Origin: Ophthalmolycus amberensis
Lineage: Eukaryota; Chordata; Actinopteri; Perciformes; Zoarcidae
NCBI GenBank assembly: GCA_024529925.1
Contig: JAFEUB010001121.1
Span: 62,001 to 126,000 of the forward strand
Reading direction: 5' to 3'
DNA: 64,000 nt
Each line of letters begins with the position of its first letter. Positions within the stretch are counted from its first letter, which is position 1. A program made the position numbers and the translations under genes. The notes under the pieces are model-generated. The model made no database searches, had not been told where the DNA came from, and saw only the letters and a list, made by a program, of their open reading frames with translations. Positions 1-12,660 of this stretch are shown here, in pieces.

Positions 1-2220
1 GCATGGCATCTGTCCAAGCAGGTGGGTCGGCTGAAGGTTGAAAATGTGTCCCGCTGAGCATAAACGTGGGCAAAGCAGGGGGCTAAAAAACCTGGTTATC
101 TCCCTGGATATCACATTGATATATTCCTTGCAAAATTGGTCCCCTGATGCTGGACCTACTGCAACTCCTTTTTTTTTTTTTTTTGTCTTCCTTTCATTGT
201 CCACCTTACCTGTCATGGCTGTCCACGGCCGAACAATGCATTTGGCAAAGTACCCCTGTTGTGTGGATGCTTTCCTTGGACAAGTTGTCCTCTGTCCACA
301 GGCTAGCAGTCTCAGCCATGCATCCAGGTACAGCATTAGTGGTTGAAACTGCATGTGACGTGGTTTCGTCCTGAAGACATTTTCTCATATGTAACAGGGT
401 CTTTATGGTATGTGGTTCCACTTACCATTATCCAGTAGTATAGGCTTGTTAGCTCACAGGGGCACTCTGTCAGGAGGTAAATGTCTCTAGTAGCTGTATT
501 ATTTTGAGAGATATGCCTGAGGTAGGTTGTTGAAATGCTACTTACTCAGTGTAACGAGTGGATGCAATGTATTTTACAGTGCTAAATTGGTCATATGATA
601 TAAAATGGAAGATCTTATTGTTTTATAGCATGTTGGGTTTGAGGCTGACTTTATGACTGACCAGAACATTTATTCTTTCCCTCTTCAGACAATAACTGGT
701 AGCACAGAAACAGATGCAGCCCTCCAGACAGATGTAGATTGAAGAGGTATCTTAAAAAGCTAATTGCAATCGCTTCTGGCTGCACTAAGTTACATCAAGT
801 TACATAAACCATTAAGGCTATAACAGGCACCAAAACAATGTATAAACTCTACTAACTATAACAAATACTCAGGAATTACTATGGTTAAAATGTTTCCATT
901 AGGTCCAAGAAAAAAATTAATAAAAGCCCTGATAGAATATTATTTTTCTGCCATTTGCGTTTCAGCCAGAGAAGGAAGCTAATGTGCTAATTTGTGATGA
1001 GTCCAAAAACACTCAAGCCGTAAGACTTTCTTGGCGCACAGCGCGGCCAGCGAACAACTTTCACTGGAAGGAACGGGGCGATATTTGGAACGTGATGCAT
1101 TGAACGCAGAAACAGATTAGCATCTCCAAATGTTCTTGCCCCACATACAAACAAAACAAATTCTGATTGTCACGGTTGGCCATGAGTTCCACTTTCTTTC
1201 AGCCACAGACTTTAGCAGGACAAATAAGATAGCATCTAGCTTACCACTATTAATCGAGTTGGAAGAACGGTTAGCAAACAAACAGTTGACGAGAAGCCAG
1301 AGCGGTGAACTTTTGTGTTTGATTGAAAATGACTGGCGTGACTCTTTATGAATAGAACGACGGTTATTAATCATCCCCGCTGTCATTAAAACCAGTCAAG
1401 CATAGGTTCAATTCAATACCATGCAGGCTGTCTACCCTTGCATCACCTGTCTGAAGGTGAGACGATGTTTTTAGCCCAAGAATATAAAAACATTTTAAAG
1501 CAGTAGTGTGAGAAAACTTGTGCCAAATGTTATATATCCGTAATCCAGTTGGGACAAGGGAGTCTTGCTCTCACTGGGTCCACCAATGCTAAAAATACAG
1601 AAAAGAAAGTCCCCCACCGTGGGGTCACGGTAGATCTGACGGTAATCCTCTGGGCAGCTTTTCAAAGGCCTGCTTTTTATTTGGTGCTCTGAAACATCAT
1701 ATCGCATTTCCAAACATTTTGCGTAGTGGGTCTTCGGGGCGCAAATGATGTCTCCTAAGCACAGAGGACTGTTTTGGTGCACACTGTGCTCTCTGTAGAC
1801 ACTAACAGCATGGGAGTGATGGCGACTGCTGGCTGGCTGCACAACAAATTCTGTTCCAAAAGACTCTCTGTGACTGTTCGCTTTACCTTTCTGTTCTTCC
1901 ACATTGTCCTCTCTAAGCCACAGCCTCATTTATAGAAGACGTGAGACCTTTCTTAGCACGCTATGGCGGTCTGTACGAAAAGAGAAAATATGGAAGAGAT
2001 TATGCGAGCTGGGTTGATTTGATGTTGTGATGGAAACTGTCCAAAATATGGTTCGTACACTCAAAGTTTGTGGATTGTGTGTTGTATTTCCGTGGGTATG
2101 CTCACTAAATGAATATGTGTGTCATTTTCTTCCTGTGTGTTACTGTGTGTGCACTCCAGCACTGATTGCACAGAAATGAAAGCTTTGCATGTTCCTTTGT
2201 GTGTGTCAATCTATCTAAAC
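1..2220. other. Non-coding stretch, no gene recognised
   Basis: No recognisable gene, RNA or mobile element was found here. There is a T-run at about 170-184. The longest open frame is on the minus strand at 1495-1929 (144 codons); its product has no domain I recognise and no splice or start context that favours coding. The segment 1000-1100 is locally GC-richer than its surroundings but shows no promoter motif I can support. Confidence 0.6.
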
Positions 2221-2222
2221 GT

Positions 2223-2224
<2 letters not shown>

Positions 2225-2267
<43 letters not shown>

Positions 2268-2283
2268 TGGGTGCGCGCGCGCA
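2225..2283. repeat. (GT)n microsatellite with a (GC)n end
   Basis: About 19 uninterrupted GT units are followed by GGGTGTGGGT and then an alternating GC run. This kind of alternating purine-pyrimidine tract can adopt Z-DNA. Open frames crossing it are cysteine/valine artefacts of the repeat. Confidence 0.95.
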
Positions 2284-2439
2284 TGTGTGTCACCGTGCTC
2301 CTGCTCAGCAAGACAAAGAACCCATTGAGTCATTGCGTGAGACTCCCATTACAAGCAATAGCTCCTATTTTCAGAGCTCCCTCGCTCTCATTACGGGTTC
2401 TCACTGCAGACAGAATCTGGCTGACATTTAGCCATTATG

Positions 2440-2900
2440 CTCTGCCACCGTCCTAGCCTGCCCCGGCTCTTCTGTACTAATCATCTGTGTTAACGAGCGG
2501 GTTAAAGACCACGGTAGGCGGCATTAATGACGGGCCTGTGAATACAGCGGAGGAAAGGAAGCCTTTGCATAAATGGAGCGGGTTAAGGCCGGCTCAGAAT
2601 CGGGGAGAGGGTTTAGCCAGGAAACCGGGGACTTTGTAAACACTCTGAGGATATAGAGCGGTGCTGGCCATGATCTCAGGAGATTTTAATGGTGTGCTGC
2701 ACCATCGTCACAAAGTCCATGGCAAAGCAATTAACTCAGCGGCACTTGATGACCTCAGCACGCAGGGGAGCAGAAAGCAGTGTGACATTTGTGTCTGAGA
2801 CACGCAACTGCCCTGCTCTGCTTCTGAACATGATAATTTCTCTTGTCAGGCTGTGATTAAATGCTCTGGGCTCGCTCTGGTACACCCCCCTACCCACCCC
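2440..2900. promoter_or_regulatory. Candidate conserved non-coding block
   Basis: This is a repeat-free, balanced-composition block with many homeobox-like ATTA/TAAT cores, for example near 2475, 2522 and 2730. It has no sustained open frame. Its texture resembles developmental enhancers found in vertebrate gene deserts. This is inference from sequence texture only; no specific factor or target gene can be named. Confidence 0.2.
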
Positions 2901-3149
2901 CTCCTTCCTCCATTATGGTGCTCTGAGGGAAAAAAGACATGATGCCAAAGCCAGCGACGTTATCCTGCAGACGTGTCCTCTTCGAGATGCTGTGTTGCTA
3001 TACGTTAACGGCGAGCGCCATGATGCTCTTTAAAGGTCTAGGAGTGTTCTGCTTCTCTCCGTCACGTCCACAAGGCCACCACCGCAATTTAAAGCCGTAC
3101 GCTGGTATGCGACAGAATAGCTCGGAGCGAAAAAAGTGAGTGAAGTGAG

Positions 3150-3192
3150 AGAGAGGCACAGAGAGAGAGGGAGGGGGGAGGGAGGGAGGGGA
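3150..3192. repeat. Purine-rich GA/GGGA tract
   Basis: An imperfect GAGA then GGGAGGGA run about 40 bp long, all purine on the plus strand. It is low complexity and has no coding meaning. Confidence 0.85.
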
Positions 3193-3258
3193 TGGCTGAG
3201 CTGACTGTGCCCAGTCACCATGGCAACCCCTTTGACATGCAGCTGCCATACCTGCTGA

Positions 3259-3708
3259 CAATATCGGAGCTTAACTCAACCATTTACCTCAACTGGCCTG
3301 TATCCAGCACTTCCTCCGGTTCCTCCCCCATACTCTCCTAATAATCCGTTTATACAAGCACCAGTGAGACAAGTAAAGGGAGGAATGCTCACAGGAGCAT
3401 TCCAGATGGCCCTGGATGAAGGGTGCACCATCGAGACGAGCTCCACCTCAACAGAGCGAGCGATGAGAGGCATGATGGAGAGGGTGAAAACATTGGAAAG
3501 AGCTATGACAAGAGTCCCCATAGACGAAGAAGATCCTGAGACAGCAGAGAGAGGCCAGCAGGCCGAAGAGGAGGAAGCAGAGGCCCAGCGGCAGAGACAC
3601 TTCGATCAGGAGTGCATTCAGCGACTTCGCGACGAACTCGCTGCCACAACACACTTGCACCATGCCACACATCACCTTTGTGCCAGCCACAGGAAATATG
3701 GCGGCTAA
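3259..3708 (+). pseudogene. Unidentified proline-rich / acidic open frame, possible retroelement gag fragment
   Basis: An open frame of 149 codons runs from just after a TGA (3256-3258) to TAA (3706-3708). No convincing start codon begins it, so it may be an exon or a piece of an older gene; an internal ATG lies at about 3385. Residues 14-30 are proline-rich with a PPPY motif at residues 22-25 (3322-3333). The middle third carries repeated ERA/MER/LER stretches typical of a helix, followed by a glutamate-rich run (AEEEEAEAQ) and another likely helix ending in RLRDELAA. PPPY is a WW-domain ligand and also the budding motif of many retroviral Gag proteins, and Gag commonly has such a proline-rich then charged layout. 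No matrix, capsid or zinc-knuckle motif is visible and no LTRs flank it. A cellular coiled-coil exon is the alternative. Confidence 0.35.
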
Positions 3709-4320
3709 CTTCACGGATGGTTGCTGCCACAAAGGAGAAGAAGGGAACAGAAGAGACAGAGAGAGACAGAAAAAAAAGAGATAAAGACAATATTTCTGCC
3801 AACTTTAACTCTGACAGACTTGAGTCTTTCCCATCTCTGCTGACTTTGAAAAGTCATGATAGGAATACTGAATATCCACCTTCCTTTTCCATTGGGTACT
3901 TGCGTTTGCAACTGCGCCTGAAACCCCACAGACTTGACACTTTCAGCGCCCTGTATTTTTTGCTGTTGAGGCGTTACGGTAACAGAGATAGAGGGTTTCG
4001 TTGCAGCTCATTGCATAATGTCAATAGACAATTAGGCATTTACTGGTTTCTACCCGCAAGCTAATTAGAGCTACGTAATTAGCGGTGGGAGAGTCTTAAG
4101 TGTTCCCAAATGGAGCACCAGATAGCCACTTACGCAGCGCTTTGCCTCGGCCTCACACTCCAATCACAGCCGTGGAGACACTCCGACGAGGACAAGAGGT
4201 GCTTGACAAAGCTCGACGTGGCATTAAGTCAGGATAAGTGGTGTTCCGTAGTGACAAGACCGCGCTGCTGCTTTGGAAATTTTGTTTTTTTTAAAAAAGA
4301 TGGTCGTCGCTATTTCTGTT

Positions 4321-4559
4321 CCCAGTGAGCACTAACCCAGATTTCAACGTTGATTTCTGGTTGAAAAAGCGTTGATATGGGGTCTGAACGTCATGATCAT
4401 GATATATCATGATATATTAGTATTAGCACAATGTAGAGGACGAAAAATTATAGCATTGCAAATCACGTTTAAATCTGGTCTAAGCGTGAACGTCTTTTCA
4501 ACGTCGGGCGTAGACGTCTTTTAGACGTCTATTCAACCGAAAAATGCTCACTGGGTTTG
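4321..4559. mobile_element. Short inverted-repeat (MITE-like) element, 239 bp
   Basis: The left end reads CCCAGTGAGCACT and the right end reads AATGCTCACTGGG, which is its reverse complement except for one position. Flanking bases allow a TT duplication, too short to assign a superfamily. The interior is rich in ACGTCT/AGACGT repeats (4485-4535) and has a TCATGATCATGATATATCAT palindromic stretch near 4391-4420, so the single strand would fold strongly. There is no coding capacity. The superfamily is unknown to me; a transposase supplied by another element would be needed for movement. Confidence 0.55.
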
Positions 4560-7272
4560 GTCAGAACTCAGGTTTAGAATCAAAGTCCTCAACAACTGAA
4601 GGACCGAAACTGTAAAGTTTTACTCTGGATATTTACTTTGGACTTTTCTCTGAGCCACTGTCTTCTCTGACAGCTTTTATACAAACACCCGAGTAAAAGC
4701 TGACTACACAAGTTTCGGAGATGCCAAACACAACTTTTCTCAGTTATGCATTCCAGTCACGCTCATCCCCTTGACCTCACCTCACCTTACAACTCATCTT
4801 GCTCCTTTGAATGTCTCCCTTGGGTTCATTTCAAAAATACCTCATCTCTTTTGCTCTGATGGAATTCCAACTGTGATGCAAGATTTTCCCAGACTGGCAT
4901 GTCTCTTTGCATCGCCCCTCTCTCTCTCTGCCTTTACATGTCTATCCAAACGCGTCCTTGTGATGTGCTCGAATCAACAATTCAGTCACATCCATCCTTT
5001 GCTCCCCGTCTCCCGTCCATCGGTCTACTCGGGAGGCTTCGTCTCTTTTGCACCAAATGGCAAATGCAGGTCAGACAGACATGAAATATATCTTTAATGG
5101 CAACTGTGAATGAAAGGAGCATGTATGTGAGATGACATTTTTGACAGAGCTGCAGGTAATGGTTACTTTGACTGCTATATTCAGGACATAAATGCGTTTT
5201 CAATACTAAGGCAATCTCTCAATAGGTAATATTGTATGTTATTTCCACACTATGCAGGAGATAATACTTTCATAAGGAAATACAAATTTGGTCAATGGGT
5301 GCATACATTTTTAGCATTGTAGTCAGTTACAGAAGTAGAGGAATCGTCCTTAAACTACAGCCTCCTTGAAGTGAAAATGAAACGGTAAACAAAACTTTTG
5401 TGGTCTTAATATACTGTAAATCAGTGATCGACGGCCTTTTCCAACTTCCCTCTTCTGTTCATGTCCACATATGAGCCAAGATATACTGTTCCCTTGAAGG
5501 CACACCTTCAAATGTGGGAGACTGCCATATAAAAGAAGTATTGGATCTCAGGCAACAGGTCAATAGTAGATGTGGCACATTTGGCACCACTGCCATGCTG
5601 TGAGCAACCAGAATAGATCAATTTTGTGGTTTCCTGAGCCTGTCCCCCCCCCCCTCCCCCCCCTCAAGAAGAGCGACAACATCAGTCGTTTCAGCAAACA
5701 CAATACATTTCCTGTGTTTGTTTCACAATAAAATCCAACAAGTGATTTGCCGATGCAAAGTTTAAAAATGTCTAACAACAGCAGCTGCCCTGCTGCAGAC
5801 TGCAGTAGAGAAAAGAAAAACAATGCATGACGTATCATGAAAAGTTAACTTTTTCAGTGCTTGTGCACATACATTTGGGTATTTGGAGAGCAACCCACAA
5901 ACTATGAAATATGATAGCCCAGTCAAATTTTTACGGGCTTCCTGGATCAGAAAACATGATTCAACAAGCCAATCAGATTTGGCTCCTCTTCATATGTCCC
6001 ATGCAGGCTCATTACAATATACCGCCCCCCCCCCCCCCCCCCCCTCCCCCATCGGAGTGTCTCCACCCACGGTTTGAGAATTGCCTTTGCAAAAGTGTAC
6101 CATATTTTTCTCGCAATCCAATTGGAGCAGACTGTGCTTTTTCGGGCTGTTATAACTGTATCCGCAGCAGTTTTTGGGCTTCTGGTCTGTGCTTGCTAAG
6201 CATGAACATCAGATTAGATCCATGCTCTGCTGATATAGATATGGTTGAGTTGGGACGGTTTTGTCAAATGTTATATTTACAACTGTTAAACTCGATGAGA
6301 ACTTCTACTGTGTTGAAGAAGTTTATCTGAACAATGATGGTTTGAACTTGACTTGAACTTTCATGCAGATCGAAGAAACTAATCAGGCACTGGTGTATAC
6401 ATGATAGCTGTGAAGGGTGTCTATACATGGACTAAATCACCTCACAGTGCTTTATTCCATATAAACTAATGATACTCTATTTGTACCAGAATGTGGGTCT
6501 GTACAGATCTTCTCCTTCCTCGGGTCTCTTTTATCTTTTAGTCAATCTCTTGCATTCTTTGTCCTCTTTGTCCTCTTCTGATGGATTGTCCTCGGTCTTT
6601 CCCTTTCAGTTTAATGCCATCCACACTTGTATTGAAACCCTGAGGCCAGTGATCTACACTGCCAGTGGCTTGGAATCAATGTTCTTTCTGTGCAGAAAAG
6701 GGTTTGCATTTGGACTCCGGCTTCAAGTGTGAATCTGTCTGCTCCTGAGGGAAGCCTCAGCCTCACTTGTTATCGCCAGACACTTCATAAGTGATTCCCA
6801 ATTGGATGCTTTCCTGAACCGGGACCCAGGAATCAGATTGTGAATGACTGTGACACAGCAGTGTCCCTCCAGCACTGTGTTTAAACTGCTCTCCCTCCTG
6901 CTGAACAACAGCAACCTGCCAATACACCCATTTAGTGTTTGAAGTGTTTCTGTGTCGCCTTCCTGGACCCCAGGTCCTTATTAGTCTCATACTGAAGTGT
7001 CAGTGAGCCTCTGTTCTCCCTTGATGGTCAACCAAAGGTGCACCATGTTGGTACTGCTGCCGGTAAATCTAGTTTACTTCTGATTCACACAAGCTGGTTT
7101 TCCATCCAAGAAGTCCTCTGAGTGATACAGCACGGTATGCTTTTGAATGCTCGGATCAGATGAAACTCATGACAATGACCACAGACAACTTGAATTGGCA
7201 AAGAGTAGCAGAGGTCACAAATAGAAGCTTTCTGAAAGGGATAGACGCTTAACACTACACCTTTTAAACAGG
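4560..7272. other. Non-coding stretch with poly-C tracts
   Basis: No gene was recognised. The segment carries a C-rich tract at 5644-5665 (one T interruption) and a C-run of about 21 at 6024-6044 continuing as TCCCCC. These runs are the only strong low-complexity features. Open frames of 60-140 codons in this interval show no known domain. Confidence 0.55.
6024..6050. repeat. Poly-C tract
   Basis: About 21 consecutive C residues, then T and five more C. On the minus strand it is a poly-G run able to form stacked G structures. The length in the assembly may be inexact because such runs are error-prone in sequencing. Confidence 0.9.
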
Positions 7273-8398
7273 TTCAAGGACCAGTGTGTAGGATTTAATG
7301 GCTTCTAGCGTTAAGGTTGTAAATTTGCAACCAACTGAATACCCTTCCGCCAAAGATAAGAAGCAACGAGTCGAATCTGGAGGTTTTTTGACAACCGCCG
7401 CTAGATGATGCTGCAGTAGTGCTGCTGCCATTTTCCCTGGAAACGCCAAAGAGTCTGTTGCCATGGATGTATAAATAGATAGCGAGATGTCTGTAAATCA
7501 GAGGATCATTTTTTTTTTTAGGGAAATCAACTTCCCAGTACGAACATTTAAATATCCCCCAAATGCACTAATAGCCCAATCCAGACTTATTTTCCTCAGC
7601 ATGACGTTAATGGACGTGCATCAGACCCACAGGACTGCATCGCTCTTCACGCTCATAAGACATATCTGATTCTGCTGGCTTGCTGCTAGCTGTATGCAGC
7701 TGTAATAATCGACATATTGGCTGTGATTCATCCCTTTTTGTTATCATGCCTTCATGGGCTGTATACTGTAGAGCCTGCACTGTGGTGGATGTATTAACGT
7801 CTTTGTTCCCAAACTATCAGCAACAATTAGCCACTGGCATGATATATATCGGCCTACATGGAATTCAACATTTTAACAAATAACTTACATTGCTTGTAGG
7901 ATATTTACTAACACGCAGGGAAAGCACAGGGCATAGCCTCTTCCATACATCCATGGTCTCTGGTCTATTGTACATCTATTTTGGAAGTCCATGCCATGAA
8001 AAAGATTGAGATTGTTCTTTGTTCCTTTGGGAACTAGGCAAAAAGTGTCATAAATAAGTAAGTACATAGTTATGATAGTATGCATTTAACAAAATGTCCT
8101 AGTTCAACACAGGTCAATTTGGTAGAGGTATTGGCTGTATGGCAATAGAATAGAAAGAATTTTGATTTAGTTTTGTACAATATTTTGTAGGCTGGATGTC
8201 CCTTTCAGTCCAACTTGGCAGATGAGTAGCACATGCTGCATGCTGATGTTGCAATGGAATGACTAATCAGCTTTCACTTCTTGATAATGTAAGTTATTTG
8301 CCTTTCAGGTAACTACATACTAATGAAACCATAGTTATGAATATGATATTCCATTTCTGCTAATAGATTCCCCGAAATTCTACACCGTGGGCCTTTAA
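7273..8398. mobile_element. Dispersed element with related inverted ends, ~1.1 kb
   Basis: The left end (AAGGACCAGTGTGTAGGATT) and the right end (AATTCTACACCGTGGGCCTTT) are imperfect inverted copies of one another. Both ends match, from memory, a repeat very common in perch-like fishes whose ends read roughly TTAAAGGNCCAGTGTGTAGGATTTA. The interior has no long open frame, so it is non-autonomous or decayed. The classification is not certain; I cannot see a clean target duplication. Confidence 0.5.
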
Positions 8399-10535
8399 AA
8401 CTTGCCTGAGAACTGATTCAAAAACACATTCTCAATATTCAAGTATCGGTATGTTTGAAACTTTCTATCCAAGTCCCAAAGAAAACAAGTATTCTGCTGG
8501 GAACACAAATCAAGGAGCACTGATCAGTGGACCTGTTCCATTGTGTCAGATGCCATGAACCCATTATATTGGTCACACGAGATGTCCACCAAGGAAATTA
8601 TTTTCATTTCCCCCAGCTTACTTTGACACATTATATAAATCAAGCCCAGCACCTCGCTTAAGACCCACACACGAGCATGTGAGAACCCGAGGACCAGATG
8701 TATCTGCAATTTGTGAGAGCGACAATCATTTGTGAAACTTAATGCTGATCGTGATCTGCATGTAGCAGCTGTCAGCAGTGTTTTGAGCGGAAGAGGCCCC
8801 AGGTTACCAATGTGATCTATCTACTTGTTAAAAGTAAGCCAAAAGTAGGAAACCTGAGCATGGCGCGATGGTAGCCGGCAAACCCATAAATCTCTCTGTG
8901 ATGCAGGCGCCAGGTCTGATGTTTGTGCCAAGAAATCGATGCACCCTAAGGTGCAAAGTCTACTGCCCCATGATTTTCCCAAATTCCATGATGCTGTTTT
9001 CCAGCACAAGTACAATGTCAACACTTTCCACATCGGCAAATGTAATTATCCCTGAACCTTTGATTAGAAACCTTTGATTTCTACATTCTGTACTCTGTCT
9101 TGGAGGCTTGAAGAAATATCCAATATCCACTACACACAGTTAAGGAAGCATGTTACAGGAATCCGAAGAAAGTGTTCTGAAGACAAATGGCCTACTTTAT
9201 ATTCTCTTATTATTTTTCTCATCCCTTCACACATGTCTGTTTATTCCTTTCCTGCCATCTCTACTTGCTGTCTCTCAATCTTCCCCACTGTGTTGGATGA
9301 TGAGTGGAAGGAGTGGCTGCTGTACCGGCGTGACAGAGTGGGGTTTGCGATGCTTTTTTTGTAGCTGCTCCAGACCTGTCAGTCAGTCGCCTGGGGAGGT
9401 AGACGTATAAAAACAACGAGACAGGCGTGTCACACACAGGATTGAGCTGTCACACATCGTGAGGAAAGACTTCCGTCGTCATGCTCTGTGTAGCGCACAA
9501 AAGGTCACACATAGCGGGACTCAGATTTACATAGAAATCTGAATGCTCAGAATAAAAACCTTCCATTTTTTATGCATTTACACAGGAAGTGATTTCTATC
9601 ATATTACCATAAGAGAGTTTGACTTCTTTCTTTTTTTTAACACAGAGACTGCATAATCAGCAGCTCATTCGCGGGCTCTCCCCATTTTTCTCTTCACTTT
9701 CTAATACCAGAGGTTTTTTTCCGACATGTGCTCTTTGCAGGAAGACATCGTTTTTTACTTTGATAGTCAAAGTTTTTTTATTGCTGCATTCAATTCGAAA
9801 GAGCTAACGGTGCACGGGGAAATAAAATCTGGGTGGAAATCAGTTCAAACCAGTCTGGTCCTTTTCTATTTCTTGGTGAAAATGACGTACAGCTTGAATG
9901 GACATCTCTTACATGGACTGTGTGTCCTTGTGTATATGTGTGGGATACACTGTGTCTTTGCTGTGTGTTTATCGAACATGGCTCGTCTGCTGTGACACTG
10001 ATAAATGGCGTTGCACGTTGAGTCGCCGCTCACAGAGACTCAATCCCTCCTAGCTGTCTTTGTTCATTTTTTACTCCTATTATTTATGTGTGAAGACGAG
10101 CGGTGGAGGGCCGACCTGTGTCTGTCCGAAGACAATTCGTCTGCACGGAGCCCCAGTAGTGTCACCTGGCTTCATGTTCCACTGCCTCTCTAATTTCTAC
10201 TCACTTTGGACACTTTAGCTTTCCATTGCCATACAAAACTTTGCCACACCCAATCATTTTACATTCTAAGGGCTTGCAGTAGATATTGCGCTGCTGCTTG
10301 GTTGTCTGACAGGCATTTTGTATAAAATGATGATCGTACGGAAGCTTGAAACTGAGATATGAATTGTCCTCACTTTTTGTTGCAGAAAATATAACCTGGA
10401 ATTACTTTGCAACAATTGTCAGTGTTTGACACAAATTTTCTTTCCCAAAGGAACACATGTGCTCCCAAGTTGAAAACGTTAGGGGCACAATGACAATCAA
10501 TTAGTTTGTCCTTAAGGTGACGAGGATCTCCGACA
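8399..10535. other. Non-coding stretch, nothing recognised
   Basis: Both strands were read. Only short open frames of 60-96 codons without known domains occur, and no clear repeat boundary or splice-flanked exon is visible. T-rich runs occur near 9630 and 9715. Confidence 0.55.
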
Positions 10536-10662
10536 GCAAATCTATTAAATCAATTAAAAATTTTAATTTAAATCTATTATAAAAACAGTTTGCAATGACT
10601 TTCACCATCGAGTAGTTGGGTCTATTGATTATCAAAATAGTCGCTAATTGCAGCCCTAAAAA
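10536..10662 (-). mobile_element. Fragment of a common fish non-autonomous repeat (hAT-like end)
   Basis: Read on the minus strand, the segment begins TTTAGGGCTGCAATTAGCGA and continues with TATTTTGATAATCAAT. This matches from memory the very common fish repeat that begins GGGCTGCAACTAACGATTATTTT, usually treated as a hAT-type MITE. Only one end is present, so the copy is truncated. Confidence 0.5.
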
Positions 10663-12319
10663 GTATATGGAGGCATTTACAAGCTAAACTAGTAGCACAC
10701 TTTTAGTTCCCATCGTTGATTGTAATTGGCTTAGCCAGTTGTATGTTGGCAAAAAAAACACACTGTCAAAACTCACAGCAACAGCTAGTCGTGATACCTA
10801 ATGTAGGGGGCGCTATCACAGCAGACCAATTCATAACAATGTCTTCGTTTTTTTGTTGTTGTCAATAATAGGCCTCTTTCACAGCAGACATTTGGCTTGA
10901 TGGAGCATGAAAAGCACAAGTGTTACAAACAACATGCCTCTGTTCTTACCAAGTGTCCCAGTAAGCCTCGGCAGGGTGACAGTTAGCCAGCATGCACAAT
11001 CATGCTATCGACACTTTATTATTTACACCTGTGCTTTTCTTTCTGACCTGTCAAAATGTCCTGTGTAAAAAGCTTACAATTATGACCACATAAGGCACAC
11101 AACTCGGAACAAAGAATGTACAGTATGCTCTGATTTCTCCGCAAAATTAAATTTGAGGTATTTTAATCACAGCTACAGTATTCTGTTTACTTACTGGTCT
11201 ACTTAATGCGGTGTGATTACATAGTCCTTGGTTAACTAAATCAAACTGGTGAGAAAGGAATGCTAATCTGGGAACATGAATAGGACTGTTGTGTTTAACT
11301 TCAAAGACATTATTGTGTTGCATCTCCACCAGTGCTTTTAATTAACTGGGTCAAGGACCACATCTCCACTCCATTGTGCTTGTTTGAAAGAGGCTGTTAT
11401 GCATAAACATGAATCAGTTCTGCCCGTGAGTCCTTATCTGATCGCAGTCACCTGGCTCAGAGAAAAAGGACAAAATTATTTTTACATTTCCAGACATTTT
11501 TTTGTGGCTAGCTGGGGGTGGTGAATGAGGAGACAAATGATGTGGCATCCTTCTTTGTAAGAGGGGGAATGCCTTAGTCAGTATTCAGGATGTCTCTGTT
11601 GGCTTTTAGATGCATAAGTGGCTCCTTTTAAAAAGCCAGATGTTGTTTTTCTTTTGTAACCAGAGGGTCAGAGAATGGGATGAGCAGAGGAGGGGAGAGG
11701 GATTTGGAGGGAAAGAAACAGACTGTCTATAAATGTACCAGATAGATGGACTGATACCAACTGTACACAGACAAGCAGCTGCATCTAATCCCAAAGAGAC
11801 AGGGAAAGAGCAGGGGAAGAGGGAGATGGGGGGGGGGGGGTTCAGCAACTGCCCACTTCACTGGCAACTCTTCTCCTCTGATCTGCCATCCACTGGCTCA
11901 TGTTCGGGGCATCCATTCCCAGAATGTGAGTCCAGCCGGCCAACCTCTTTTTGTTCTTCTGCATTTGCCCCTTTCACATTCAGTCATGCCTACAGCTAAT
12001 GGATTCATTCTGTACAAGAGTTGAGCTGTTTGCAAAAAGATCCTGTAAGACGCATACCGGTAATTCACCTTCAAAAATTCGCTCCGATTCAAAGTGTATA
12101 TTTATGGGTCAGTGTTAACGCAGGCAATCATGTAGTTTCAGACCTTTTTGTGTTTCGATATAAAATACTTCAAGCCAAAAGGGTTTTTACCCAGGTATAT
12201 TGTATATACTTTCATTAGGTCACTACTTTAAGGGAGCTGTATATATCATTCTGAACATTAATACAGCAGCAAACAACTATTTGCTATGTAACAATCTTGT
12301 AAATCAATATCGAGCTTAA
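10663..12319. other. Non-coding stretch with possible repeat fragments
   Basis: No gene was recognised. The segment 10800-11010 has the texture of an old fish repeat (GGGGGCGCTATCACAGC and CCTCTTTCACAGCAGACA), but I cannot delimit it. A poly-G run lies at 11828-11840. Confidence 0.45.
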
Positions 12320-12660
12320 CAGAGAATGAAGTCGCTGTTGTTGTCTGAGCTTGTCCGTGCTCTGCTGACTGGACTGGCTGCGCATGAGCACGCCCCACCG
12401 GTTAGCTCACGGTCGCTGCTCTGCACTGCTCTCAAATAGTTGGTACTGATAACACGGTCCCGCCCGACAGAGTCGTCCCGAAAGCATAGCACCTACCCTC
12501 CAGTTCCCCCTCCAGTTAAACACTGTTTGCTCTGTCGGCCCTTTAGCCGTAGTTTGCACTGTTAACTGTTAGCGGTGTAGTTTGCACCGCTAAGAGCCGC
12601 CGGCTCGCCGTCAACGTGCGAGGGGCTGTTGAGAGGCGATATTCCATCTTAAATGTGCAT
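12320..12660. repeat. Dispersed teleost repeat, unclassified
   Basis: The segment contains GCTGCTCTGCACTGCTCTC, GTTAAACACTGTTTGCTCTGTCG and GAGCCGCCGGCTCGCCGTCA in this order. I recognise these from memory as parts of a fish repeat found at many loci. It also shows an internal short duplication of GTAGTTTGCAC separated by about 30 bp (12548 and 12577). No coding frame supports a function. Class unknown. Confidence 0.4.

Noticed and set aside
1495..1929. 144-codon minus-strand frame
   Set aside because: Length is notable, but I recognise no domain, and start context and splice sites give no support. Left as unexplained non-coding sequence.
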